Assembly (NCBI GenBank): GCA_900548705.1
Contig: URLF01000008.1
Coordinates: forward strand, 1 to 44,443
Direction: 5' to 3'
DNA: 44,443 nt
Source: an uncultured Porphyromonadaceae bacterium
Lineage (GTDB): Bacteria > Bacteroidota > Bacteroidia > Bacteroidales > Muribaculaceae
Shown here: piece after piece, positions 32,858 through 41,056 of the stretch
Position numbering within the stretch: position 1 is the first letter of the stretch
Layout of the letters: the number at the start of each line of letters is the position of its first letter
Position numbers and translations under genes: made by a program
Notes under the pieces: model-generated
The model's input: the letters and a program-made list of their open reading frames with translations, nothing else
Told to the model about the DNA's origin: nothing
Database searches by the model: none

Positions 32858-32912
32858 ACGGCCATAAGAATGCCGCAGGTGTGTTTATCACCTGCGGCAT
32901 TCTTATGGCCGT
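32858..32912. terminator. Perfect 24-bp inverted repeat between convergent genes
   Basis: Arms 32858-32881 and 32889-32912 pair perfectly around the 7-nt loop TGTTTAT. A second, shorter stem (CGTGAGAAG/CTTCTCGCG) overlaps its right end and the stop of the lipoprotein gene, and GATTCC-TTC-GGAATC (32834-32848) precedes it. There is no T-tract, so if it terminates transcription it does so for both strands by stem strength. Confidence 0.7.
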
Positions 32913-32922
32913 GAGAAGGATT

Positions 32923-33387
32923 TTACTTCTCGCGGATTACTCCGTTGAAGGTGGTGGTGGAGGGCTCGCCGGGAAGTGCCGACGCGTCTTCGACAACCTG
33001 GAGGGGGAAGCTGAATGCTCCGAAACAAATCGGGTAATCGACTACATAGACAGGCATTTCAGCCGTAAGGACATGATTGCCGACAGGGAGGTTGTCGGTG
33101 AAGAACTCGAAACGGTAGGGGGCTACAAGAGACTGACCTGCGCCCACGCCGTCTATATAGTAGTTGACCACGCCGATGGCGGCATCCTTGCCTGTGTGGT
33201 TGACAATCTGCATCTGTTCGATGACGAGCGGCTCGCCCTGGACGACATAAATGGTGTTGTTGTCCACCACGCCTCCTGAGACGGTGGCCTGAACCCCTAC
33301 ATCGGGTACCTTGTCGTCATCATCATCGCATGATGTCGGCAGAAGTCCCAGCGGGAGCAGCAAAAGCAAGTAAAGAAACTTTTTCAT
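32923..33387 (-). CDS. Small surface lipoprotein of unknown function
   Basis: 154 residues. A lipoprotein signal peptide ends in LLPTSC (Cys20), followed by five Asp and a Lys, which fits the acidic export signal that sends Bacteroidota lipoproteins to the cell surface. The mature part is β-rich (GVVDNNTIYVVQGEPLVIEQ, PYRFEFFTDNLPVGNHVLTA), like an immunoglobulin-type fold. No known family was recognised. It lies 32 bp after clpB on the same strand and could be read through from it; its 3' end runs into the hairpin region at 32910-32935. Confidence 0.82.
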   Translation of the reverse strand: MKKFLYLLLLLPLGLLPTSCDDDDDKVPDVGVQATVSGGVVDNNTIYVVQGEPLVIEQMQIVNHTGKDAAIGVVNYYIDGVGAGQSLVAPYRFEFFTDNLPVGNHVLTAEMPVYVVDYPICFGAFSFPLQVVEDASALPGEPSTTTFNGVIREK

Positions 33388-33419
33388 AATTATCCCTTTT
33401 TGGTGAGTTAGTAGTCGGT

Positions 33420-36008
33420 TCAGTTGGTGAATACCAGGTCGCCATCCTTGACATCAATTATGATGGGACGGGTCTTGTCGACGGTCTGGGCGAGGATGTC
33501 TTTTGACAACCGGTTAAGCACCAGACGGTGGATTACCCTCTTGACGGGTCGTGCGCCAAACTCCGGATCGTAACCCTCCTCGGCGAGGAAATGAAGTGCG
33601 GCGGGTGTCACCTCGAGGGTGATGCCGTTGGCCGACAGCATCTTCTTGACGCTCTTGACCTGCAGCCCCACGATTTCTTCGATTTCCTTCTCGTTGAGAG
33701 GCGTGAACATTATGGTCTCGTCGATACGGTTGAGGAATTCGGGACGAATTGTCTGCTTGAGCATATCGAGCACCTCCTGTTTGGTCTTCTCGACGACTTC
33801 ATCCTTGGTGTCGGGTGTCATCTTGGAGAAATTGTCGCGGATGACTGACGAACCCATGTTGGAGGTCATGATTATGATGGTGTTCTTGAAGTTGACCATA
33901 CGGCCCTTGTTGTCGGTCAGACGGCCATCATCGAGAACCTGCAGGAGGATATTGAACACGTCGGGATGGGCTTTCTCGATTTCATCGAACAGCACCACGG
34001 AATATGGTTTGCGGCGCACGGCTTCGGTGAGCTGGCCACCCTCGTCGTAACCGACATATCCCGGAGGCGCTCCGACCAGACGGCTGACGGCATGTTTCTC
34101 CTGATATTCGCTCATGTCGATACGGGTCATCATGTTCTCGTCGTCGAAAAGGTATTCGGCAAGCGCCTTGGCGAGTTCGGTCTTTCCGACACCGGTGGTG
34201 CCGAGGAAGATGAATGAGCCGATAGGACGGCGCGGGTCGTTAAGCCCGGCGCGTGAGCGGCGCACGGCGTCGGCTATCGCGCGTATGGCCTCATCCTGAC
34301 CTACCACACGGTCATGTAGCTCCTCTTCGAGATGGAGCAGCTTCTCTTTCTCGCTCTGCACCATCTTGTTGACGGGGATTCCGGTCCAGCGGGAAACAAC
34401 ATCGGCGATATCCTCCGAATCAACCTCCTCCTTGATTAAGGCTTTCTCCCCCTGCATCATCTTGAGCTGTTCCTGGATGGTCTTGTTCTCATTCTCTTTC
34501 TGCTGGATGCGGGAGTAGCGGATTTCAGCTACCTTTGCGTAGTCACCCTCGCGTTCGGCTTTGTCAGCCTCGAAGTTGAGCTGTTCGATGTCGATTTTGT
34601 TTTGCTGTACCTTGTCGATAAGCTCCTTCTCGGCTTTCCATTTGGCGGTGAATTCCTTCTCCTCCTCACGCATCTGGGCGAGGTCCTTCTCGATTTCCTT
34701 CACCTTCTCCTTGTCACCCTCGCGCTTGATGGCCTCACGCTCGATTTCCTTCTGGGCAATCATACGGGAAATCTCGTCGAGGGCCTGAGGCACGGAGTCC
34801 ATCTCCAGACGGAGCTTCGAAGCTGCCTCATCCACAAGGTCGATGGCCTTGTCGGGGAGGAAACGGTCGGTGATGTAACGTTCGGAGAGAGTGACGGCGG
34901 CGATAATCGCCTCATCACGAATCCGTACCTTGTGATGGTTCTCGTAACGCTCTTTAAGACCACGGAGGATTGCGATTGCCGAAGCCTCGTCAGGCTCGTT
35001 GACCATCACCTTCTGAAAACGGCGTTCGAGGGCTTTGTCTTTCTCGAAATATTTCTGGTATTCATCGAGAGTGGTGGCACCGATGGAGCGGAGTTCGCCA
35101 CGGGCCAGGGCCGGTTTGAGGATATTGGCGGCATCCATCGCGCCTTCACCCTTTCCGGCTCCGACAAGGGTATGGATTTCATCGATGAAGAGAATGATTT
35201 CGCCGTCGCTCTGAGTCACCTCGTTGACGATGGCCTTCAGGCGTTCCTCGAATTCACCCTTGTATTTCGCACCGGCGACCAGCGCACCCATATCGAGTGA
35301 GAAAATCTGCTTGGTGCGCAGGTTCTCAGGCACATCTCCACGGACGATACGCTGTGCCAGACCCTCGGCGATGGCAGTCTTTCCGGTTCCCGGTTCACCA
35401 ATGAGCATTGGGTTGTTCTTGGTGCGTCGGCTCAGAATCTGCAGCACGCGGCGGATTTCGTCGTCACGGCCGATTACCGGGTCAAGCTTGCCGCTGCGGG
35501 CCCGTTCGTTGAGGTTTATGGCATATTTGTTGAGCGAGTTGTAGGTGTCTTCCGCGCTCTGGTCAGTGGCTTTCTTCCCCTTTCGGAGCTCGTCGATGGC
35601 GCTTTCCAGCTCCTTCTCGCTGAGTCCGGCATCTTTCAGGATGGTCGATGCCGGGGAGCTGATCTGGAAGAGGGCGAGGAGCATGGCTTCCAAGGTGACA
35701 TACTCATCCCCGCGTTTCTTGGCTATGTCGAGAGCCTTCTGCAGGACATCGTTGGATGTGCGGCTCAGATACGGTTCACCTCCCGACACTTTCGGCAGGG
35801 TCGAAATCTCGCGGTCTACCTGCTGCATGGCGAGGTTCTGGTTGGCCCCGACCTTCTGGAAGATGAACTTCACAAGGGATTCTCCCTCAAGCATTATGGC
35901 TTTCAGCAGATGTACGGGTTCGATCTGCTGCTGTCCGGCTCCGCGAGTCAGTTCGAGCGCCTTCTGGATAGCCTCCTGCGACTTGATAGTGAAACTGTTG
36001 AAATTCAT
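33420..36008 (-). CDS. clpB: ATP-dependent disaggregase ClpB
   Basis: Hsp100 chaperone that, with DnaK, rescues aggregated proteins. 862 residues, normal length. Order: N-domain (MNFNSFTIKSQEAIQKALEL), first AAA+ domain with Walker A GEPGTGKTAIAEGLA and Walker B ILFIDEIHTL, the long coiled-coil middle domain (about 400-530, Glu/Lys-rich) that distinguishes ClpB from ClpA/C, and second AAA+ domain with GTTGVGKTELAKAL and LFDEIEKAHPD. The pore motif YKGEFEERLK is present. No IGF/L loop for ClpP is seen. No exact -7 box was found upstream on the minus strand, and no CIRCE element either, so its heat-shock control is not visible here. Confidence 0.98.
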   Translation of the reverse strand: MNFNSFTIKSQEAIQKALELTRGAGQQQIEPVHLLKAIMLEGESLVKFIFQKVGANQNLAMQQVDREISTLPKVSGGEPYLSRTSNDVLQKALDIAKKRGDEYVTLEAMLLALFQISSPASTILKDAGLSEKELESAIDELRKGKKATDQSAEDTYNSLNKYAINLNERARSGKLDPVIGRDDEIRRVLQILSRRTKNNPMLIGEPGTGKTAIAEGLAQRIVRGDVPENLRTKQIFSLDMGALVAGAKYKGEFEERLKAIVNEVTQSDGEIILFIDEIHTLVGAGKGEGAMDAANILKPALARGELRSIGATTLDEYQKYFEKDKALERRFQKVMVNEPDEASAIAILRGLKERYENHHKVRIRDEAIIAAVTLSERYITDRFLPDKAIDLVDEAASKLRLEMDSVPQALDEISRMIAQKEIEREAIKREGDKEKVKEIEKDLAQMREEEKEFTAKWKAEKELIDKVQQNKIDIEQLNFEADKAEREGDYAKVAEIRYSRIQQKENENKTIQEQLKMMQGEKALIKEEVDSEDIADVVSRWTGIPVNKMVQSEKEKLLHLEEELHDRVVGQDEAIRAIADAVRRSRAGLNDPRRPIGSFIFLGTTGVGKTELAKALAEYLFDDENMMTRIDMSEYQEKHAVSRLVGAPPGYVGYDEGGQLTEAVRRKPYSVVLFDEIEKAHPDVFNILLQVLDDGRLTDNKGRMVNFKNTIIIMTSNMGSSVIRDNFSKMTPDTKDEVVEKTKQEVLDMLKQTIRPEFLNRIDETIMFTPLNEKEIEEIVGLQVKSVKKMLSANGITLEVTPAALHFLAEEGYDPEFGARPVKRVIHRLVLNRLSKDILAQTVDKTRPIIIDVKDGDLVFTN

Positions 36009-36184
36009 ATCTATGGATTGAATCTGTTTTTATTTCTTTTATCTAATTTTAAAACAAACTCCGTGCCAAATGGTTGAGAAGACTCCGGCTTAATGAGAGG
36101 GGAGTGGTATGAGTCAATGAATTGGTGGCCGGAAGATGCATTTATATACATAAGTATTGTGGTTAAAATTGGTTAAATGTCGCG

Positions 36185-36241
36185 AATATGTCACAATAAA
36201 TTTTGCAATAAGATGGTTATTAATTAGCTTTGCGACATATT
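36185..36241. other. Inverted repeat around the fimbrial promoter
   Basis: AATATGTCACA (36185-36195) and TGCGACATATT (36231-36241) are inverted copies with one mismatch. They enclose the promoter TTTG and the -7 box, the right arm overlapping the last two bases of the box. Upstream (about 36163-36180) is a direct repeat TGGTTAAA. It may be an operator; arms are shorter than those of known invertible promoters. Confidence 0.4.
36202..36232 (+). promoter_or_regulatory. Promoter of the fimbrial locus
   Basis: TTTG (36202-36205) and -7 box TAGCTTTG (36225-36232), spaced 19 nt. The leader to ATG 36307 is about 68 nt and contains a GCCAC/GTGGC hairpin (36259-36278). Confidence 0.75.
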
Positions 36242-36306
36242 TGTGATGTTATATATGCCACTATGATTCCCGTGGCCTGTCTTTAATCTTTCGTCGAAAC
36301 CTTTAT

Positions 36307-36969
36307 ATGTCTGTCTCTCTCAACCTTGATTCAGGTCGTTTGTGCCTGCCAAAACCTGTCAGGATTTTGGTGGCTGTAATGTTGTTTATGTGGGTTGGTT
36401 ATCAGGGGGTGTCAGCATCCGGCGTAAAGGAAGATTCATTGTCTCATGTAGGAAACAAGGGTAGCTGGTATCTGAAAACCTCGCTTCCCGCCTGGGGCGC
36501 GGCCATCGTCAATGTGGCCGGAGAGTGGGATTGCGCCGACCGTTGGTCTTTGGCTCTTGATTTGGGGTATTCGGCGTGGGACTACGGGAAAAGCACCCGT
36601 AAATTCCGCACTTTCCTTTTCCGGCCCGAGGCTCGATACTGGTTTTTCGACGGCCATAAAGGATGGTTCGCGGAGGGGCATCTTGCAATGATTTCATACA
36701 ACGTCGCTCTTCCTGACTGGAAATGGCGCATTCAGGACGCAGCCGGCACTCATCCTGCCCTGGGTGGCGGCTTCGGTTTCGGTTACCGGTTCGCGTTGGG
36801 CCATACAGGCCGCTGGCATATGGAATGCGCGGTGGGTGGCGGAGTCTATGCCCTCAGATATGACAGGTTTGAGAACCGGCGAGGTGGGGATTTCCACGAC
36901 ACGGTCAGCAAAGTGTGGGTCGGCATTGACAATGTCGCCCTGTCATTGGTTTACACACTTAACCTTTAA
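36307..36969 (+). CDS. DUF3575 outer-membrane-like protein of the fimbrial locus
   Basis: 220 residues with an N-terminal signal sequence (ILVAVMLFMWVGYQGVSA) and a β-barrel-like body: YLKTSLPAWGAAIVNVAGEW, LDLGYSAWDYGK, RTFLFRPEARYWF, GWFAEGHLAM, GGFGFGYRFAL and a terminal Leu-Asn-Leu. This pattern is that of DUF3575, commonly encoded next to FimB/Mfa2 genes in Bacteroidales. An outer-membrane role in fimbria assembly is inferred from position. It is 5 bp before the Mfa2 gene and is the first gene of the operon. Confidence 0.88.
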   Translation: MSVSLNLDSGRLCLPKPVRILVAVMLFMWVGYQGVSASGVKEDSLSHVGNKGSWYLKTSLPAWGAAIVNVAGEWDCADRWSLALDLGYSAWDYGKSTRKFRTFLFRPEARYWFFDGHKGWFAEGHLAMISYNVALPDWKWRIQDAAGTHPALGGGFGFGYRFALGHTGRWHMECAVGGGVYALRYDRFENRRGGDFHDTVSKVWVGIDNVALSLVYTLNL

Positions 36970-36974
36970 ACGGG

Positions 36975-38099
36975 ATGAAGACTATGGAATTTGAGATTTG
37001 TGGCCGTCGTCTCGTCGGGAGATTGGGAAAAGCATGCGTCTGCCTGTTGCTTGCCGTGGCAACCGGATGCGATGTGCATGAATTTCCGGAAGATAATCCC
37101 GTGCCACCCTCCCGGGAGGAGATGAAATGTGTCATAGACTTGCATTTCCTTTCCGGAGACATACCCCTCTACACTACTGTCATCTATGACCCCGCCGCAC
37201 CGGGTGGCATACAGGCGCGAGGCAATGTCGGCAATGATCATGATTTCCGTTACAATGTGAACATATACTCCGCCTCGTCGGCTGAATCGCGTGGGGAGGC
37301 TCCCGGGCTTGTGCGCTCGATGGTGTTGACCACATCCCAGCTTGACTGTCTCGACACCTCCATTGAGACCCGGCTCCCGGCAGGGAACTACCGGATTCTC
37401 GCCTGGGGTGATTATGTCGAGCCGGGTTCGGTTTCCGACCTATATTATATAGTGTCAGATTTCCGGCATATAAGTCTGACAGCCGGAGCCGACGGTTGCC
37501 ATCCCGGCAATCTGGAGGCCAGGGATGCTTTCAGGGGAGAGGCTCCCTTGACAGTAGTGGCTCCATCAGGTGGCAATTCGGGAGGTGGCAACGCGTATGT
37601 CGAGATGAAACGCCCGATGGCGCGTTTCAGGTTTGTCACCACGGATGTCAGCGAGTTCCTGACCCGACGGGAAGGTGGGCAACATGCCGCCGGTTTGCCG
37701 GTGCGTCCCGAAGGTGTCACCGCCGCGTTGGGGGATTACCGTATTGTTGTCCGTTATACCGGCTATATGCCCTCGGTCTACAACGCTCTCACGGACAAAC
37801 CTATTGATTCGGCTGTCGGGAGATGGTTCGACGGTGTGGTCAGAGGGCTTGACAGCTCCACCGCCGAACTGGCATTCGACCATGTGTTTGTCAATGGCAA
37901 CGAAACATCAGTGCAGGTGGCCCTTGACATCTATTCCTTGCGCGACAATTCGAAAATCGCCTCCACATCGCCGATAGATGTGCCGTTGGTGAGAGGCAAG
38001 CTGACTGAAATCCGTGGGCCGTTTCTGACCACAGAGGCCGGAGGGGGCATTGGCATCCATCCCGGTTTCGACGGGGACTTCAACATTGAAATAAGATAA
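36975..38099 (+). CDS. FimB/Mfa2-family fimbrial anchor lipoprotein
   Basis: 374 residues. The lipobox VATGC (Cys32) ends the signal sequence. The body matches FimB/Mfa2 proteins: an N-terminal transthyretin-like domain (YRILAWGDYVEPGSVSDLYY) and a second domain (MKRPMARFRFVTTDVSEF, YRIVVRYTGYMPSVYNALTD, VFVNGNETSVQVALDIYSL) closing with LVRGKLTEIRGPFLT. In Porphyromonas such proteins anchor the fimbria to the outer membrane and limit its length. ATG 36984 (Met4) is an alternative start. It is followed after 59 bp by the DUF6562/β-helix lipoprotein. Confidence 0.9.
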   Translation: MKTMEFEICGRRLVGRLGKACVCLLLAVATGCDVHEFPEDNPVPPSREEMKCVIDLHFLSGDIPLYTTVIYDPAAPGGIQARGNVGNDHDFRYNVNIYSASSAESRGEAPGLVRSMVLTTSQLDCLDTSIETRLPAGNYRILAWGDYVEPGSVSDLYYIVSDFRHISLTAGADGCHPGNLEARDAFRGEAPLTVVAPSGGNSGGGNAYVEMKRPMARFRFVTTDVSEFLTRREGGQHAAGLPVRPEGVTAALGDYRIVVRYTGYMPSVYNALTDKPIDSAVGRWFDGVVRGLDSSTAELAFDHVFVNGNETSVQVALDIYSLRDNSKIASTSPIDVPLVRGKLTEIRGPFLTTEAGGGIGIHPGFDGDFNIEIR

Positions 38100-38158
38100 C
38101 CAAAATAATCAACAATAACCAACAATCAATTCATTTAACCAATCAAAAACAGATCTTT

Positions 38159-40651
38159 ATGAAGAAAAACCTATTTGCAATCCTGGCATTGCCGGCATTG
38201 GTGGCTATGTCTTGTTCGAATGAGGAGCCGATTTCGATGGAATCATCCTCCGAGGGCAATGTGACATTCGTGGCCCAGCTGCCCGGGGGTATCAACTCCC
38301 GAAGCTTTGCCGACGGTACCACAGCGACCCAGCTGTCTTATGCCGTCTATGAAGCCGGTTCTACTGCCCCGCTCCTCAAAAGTGGCGACCCGGGTGCTCC
38401 TGCGGCAACCTTCACCGGACTTCAGGCACGTCTTTCGCTCAATCTTGCCAAGGGGAAAAGCTATGACATCGTTTTCTGGGCCGACCAGCCCGGCAACACC
38501 GCCTATACTTTCGAGGCTACCACCCAGACGGTGACCGTCAACTACGACGGTCTCAAGAGTAACGACGAGAGTCGCGACGCGTTCTTCCAGGTGGAAAAGA
38601 ACCTTGAGGTGAATGGACCTGTCCAGAAGACCATCAGCCTCTACCGTCCGTTCGCCCAGGTGAATGTCGGTACCAACGACCTCGCTGCCGCCGGTGTTTC
38701 CCTCGGCCAGACCAAGCTCACTGTTGACAATGTCTACACCAAGCTCAATCTCTTCACCGGTGAAGCTTCCAAGCCGACCCAGGTGGTATATGATTTCGCC
38801 GAGATTCCTTCCGGAGAGACTTTCCCCGTGGCAGGATATGAATACCTGTCGATGAATTATATCCTCTCAGGCACGGAGGTGCTTGACGGGAACGTCAACA
38901 CCACCCAGAAGGAGCTGGTCAACTGCTCGTTCGAGGTTGTGGACGCCAATGGCAAGCCTGTCAACACCGTTACCCTTAGCAACCTCCCGATTCAGCGCAA
39001 TTACCGTACCAATATTTATGGTGCGCTTCTTTCGTCGCAGGTTGACTACACTGTCGAAATCAAGCCCGGTTTCAATGAACCCGGTTTCGACCACGAGGTT
39101 ATCGACATCCCTGCCGGAAAGGTTATGATGGGTGCTGAACTTTTCGAGACTATCGCCGACGCTCTCGGAGCTGCATCCGGTTCGGCTGAGCTGACACTGG
39201 GCGTAGGCACTTTTACCCTTCCCTCCACTTTGAATGGTCTTACTGCTGTCTCCATTGATGGTTCGGGTGATGCAAAGGTGGTTTATCCCGAAGGTGTGGC
39301 CAACATTGATGCCGCCGGTGCAGCCGTGACACTGAAGAATGTCACTTTCAGCACTCCCGTCATCGCAGGCTCCAACTTCCCCGGCTTCAATGGTGCGAAG
39401 ACCGAGACCTATGACAACGTCAACTTTGTCGACGGATGTCTTGCTCCTCTCTGTGAGGAACTGGTCATCTCCAACTCCACCTTCACTGTGAATCCCCAGG
39501 CCAACCTTGACACCCAGTACAAGTATGCCCTCAGCTTCCGTTACCGCAACGGTGGAAAGCTGCAGAAGGGTACAATCACCAACACTGAGTTCATCACCCA
39601 TATGGGTACCGCTGTGACGGCATACAACTGCGCCACCGACCTGACCTTTGAGGGATGCCGCTTCACCAACGCCTTCAATGGAGATGCCCTCAAGGATGCC
39701 CAGTCGGCAATCGTTTACGCCAACGCCCAGCCCACGGGTGAGTTCAAGCACACGCTTGCCCTCAACAACTGCAGCCAGACCGGCTTCCTCGGCCATTACC
39801 TCTCCGACAGCAAGCTTTGGGCTGCCAAGACCGGCCAGATGCTCTCCGTGACCATTGACGGTGTGGAGCAGGTACAGCCTATCGTAAGCTCGCTCGACCG
39901 CAAGACCTTCACTCTTTATTCCCCGGCGGCTCTCGGCCTGATTGCCAAGATGGTCAACGAAGGTTATTGGCGTGACGGTGTGTTCGCTGCCGACCGTATG
40001 TCGGGCTGCACCGTGAAACTTGCCGCTGACATTGATATGGCAGGCGTTGCCTTCACACCCATCGGTGTGGCCATCACCTCCTATCCCAGCAAGCACTTCG
40101 CAGGGACTTTCGACGGACAGAACCACACTATCAGCAACCTCACCGCTTCTGACAACACCCCCAACTATGCCGCCGCCGGTCTTTTCGGTGGTCTTGTAGG
40201 ACATGTCAAAGACCTGGTGTTGCGCAATGTCAACATCACCAGCACCCACTATGCGGGTGGTATCGCCGGATATGTCGACAACGAGACCGGTTCGCAAATC
40301 ACCAACTGCCAGGTTATCGGCGGTTCCATCACCTCCACCACTGAAATGGTTGGCGGCAGCTGGGACAATGGCGACAAGGTAGGCGGTATCCTCGGCTATG
40401 GATGCGTCGGTAACGACAAGGTTACCGGCTGCGCCGTCGAGAACCTCACCATAAAGGCTTACCGCCATTTTGCCCCCATCGTGGGCTTTGCCTCCAAGAC
40501 GGCCAATGTCACAGACAACACCGCCACTAATGTCACCCTTCTTTGGGATGGCACCAACGACTACAAGGGTTTCGGTTCGATTGGCAATGTTCCTTTCGGC
40601 GATACCGTAGGCAATGTAAAAGGTGTGCTGGCAATACCGCCACATCGGTAA
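38159..40651 (+). CDS. Fimbrillin-like lipoprotein: DUF6562 domain plus β-helix with GLUG repeats
   Basis: 830 residues. Lipobox VAMSC (Cys19), then a DUF6562-type fimbrillin fold (about 35-320: NSRSFADGTTATQLSYAVYE with Arg48 as a likely protease site, SLYRPFAQVNVGTNDL, NLPIQRNYRTNIYGALLSS, EIKPGF). The rest (about 330-820) is a right-handed β-helix-like region with GLUG-type motifs (GLFGGLVGHVKDLVLRNVNI, YAGGIAGYVDN, KVGGILGYG). A surface adhesin or fimbrial tip is inferred. The last ten codons (VLAIPPHR) look unlike the rest; the +1-shifted frame ends GNTATSVTQPE and is more protein-like, so a base error near 40629 is possible. A strong terminator follows. Confidence 0.88.
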   Translation: MKKNLFAILALPALVAMSCSNEEPISMESSSEGNVTFVAQLPGGINSRSFADGTTATQLSYAVYEAGSTAPLLKSGDPGAPAATFTGLQARLSLNLAKGKSYDIVFWADQPGNTAYTFEATTQTVTVNYDGLKSNDESRDAFFQVEKNLEVNGPVQKTISLYRPFAQVNVGTNDLAAAGVSLGQTKLTVDNVYTKLNLFTGEASKPTQVVYDFAEIPSGETFPVAGYEYLSMNYILSGTEVLDGNVNTTQKELVNCSFEVVDANGKPVNTVTLSNLPIQRNYRTNIYGALLSSQVDYTVEIKPGFNEPGFDHEVIDIPAGKVMMGAELFETIADALGAASGSAELTLGVGTFTLPSTLNGLTAVSIDGSGDAKVVYPEGVANIDAAGAAVTLKNVTFSTPVIAGSNFPGFNGAKTETYDNVNFVDGCLAPLCEELVISNSTFTVNPQANLDTQYKYALSFRYRNGGKLQKGTITNTEFITHMGTAVTAYNCATDLTFEGCRFTNAFNGDALKDAQSAIVYANAQPTGEFKHTLALNNCSQTGFLGHYLSDSKLWAAKTGQMLSVTIDGVEQVQPIVSSLDRKTFTLYSPAALGLIAKMVNEGYWRDGVFAADRMSGCTVKLAADIDMAGVAFTPIGVAITSYPSKHFAGTFDGQNHTISNLTASDNTPNYAAAGLFGGLVGHVKDLVLRNVNITSTHYAGGIAGYVDNETGSQITNCQVIGGSITSTTEMVGGSWDNGDKVGGILGYGCVGNDKVTGCAVENLTIKAYRHFAPIVGFASKTANVTDNTATNVTLLWDGTNDYKGFGSIGNVPFGDTVGNVKGVLAIPPHR

Positions 40652-40711
40652 CTCAGCCCGAATAATATTTCCCGGACACGGGGAGACGCTTCGTCGTCTC
40701 TCCTGACATTT

Positions 40712-40746
40712 AAAGAGAGACCATGCCGTAGCATGGTCTCTCTTTT
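40712..40746 (+). terminator. Intrinsic terminator of the fimbrial locus
   Basis: AAAGAGAGACCATGC (40712-40726) / GCATGGTCTCTCTTT (40731-40745), 15-bp stem with a 4-nt loop and T-run. A weaker hairpin (GGAGACG/CGTCTCTCC, about 40682-40702) precedes it. Confidence 0.92.
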
Positions 40747-40841
40747 ATGCCTCTGTTATCGTGTCGTGCAGGAACATAGGGGCGCGAATTGCACCGAGCA
40801 CATCAAAATTTGAATTTTTTTTGAAAAAAACCGCGAAAAAT

Positions 40842-40872
40842 TTTGGTAGTTCGGAAAAAGTGCGTACCTTTG
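40842..40872 (+). promoter_or_regulatory. Promoter of tRNA-Glu
   Basis: TTTG (40842-40845) and TACCTTTG (40865-40872), spaced 19 nt, about 40 nt before the tRNA. Confidence 0.8.
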
Positions 40873-40911
40873 CATCGTCGAAAGGGAAACACCTCCTGAA
40901 CGACCGCTAAC

Positions 40912-40984
40912 GGCGATTTAGTGTAGTGGCCTAGCACGCCACCCTCTCACGGTGGAGACCCGGGTTCGATTCCCGGATTCGCTA
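40912..40984 (+). tRNA. tRNA-Glu, anticodon CUC
   Basis: D-stem GTGT/GCAC, anticodon stem CCACC/GGTGG with loop CTCTCAC (anticodon CTC, reads GAG), 4-nt variable loop and T-stem CCGGG/CCCGG are all regular. The acceptor (40912-40918 with 40977-40983) has a G1:U72 pair and a U:U mismatch at the sixth pair. CCA is not encoded. Confidence 0.88.
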
Positions 40985-40985
40985 C

Positions 40986-41014
40986 AAAAGAGACACCACA
41001 CCGGTGTCTCTTTT
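40986..41014 (+). terminator. Intrinsic terminator after tRNA-Glu
   Basis: AAAAGAGACACC (40986-40997) / GGTGTCTCTTTT (41003-41014) with a 5-nt loop and a run of T. It begins two bases after the tRNA. Confidence 0.93.
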
Positions 41015-41056
41015 TTTGTGTATCAGCATTTTATCTCCATATTTCATTTTCAAACG

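Noticed and set aside
36185..36241. Invertible (phase-variable) fimbrial promoter
   Set aside because: Arms are only 11 bp with a mismatch, the right arm overlaps the -7 box, and no recombinase gene is nearby. Kept only as a possible operator.
40952..41056. N-terminal extension of the first chromate-transporter subunit
   Set aside because: It would translate the 3' half of tRNA-Glu and its terminator; ATG 41057 gives a normal protein.
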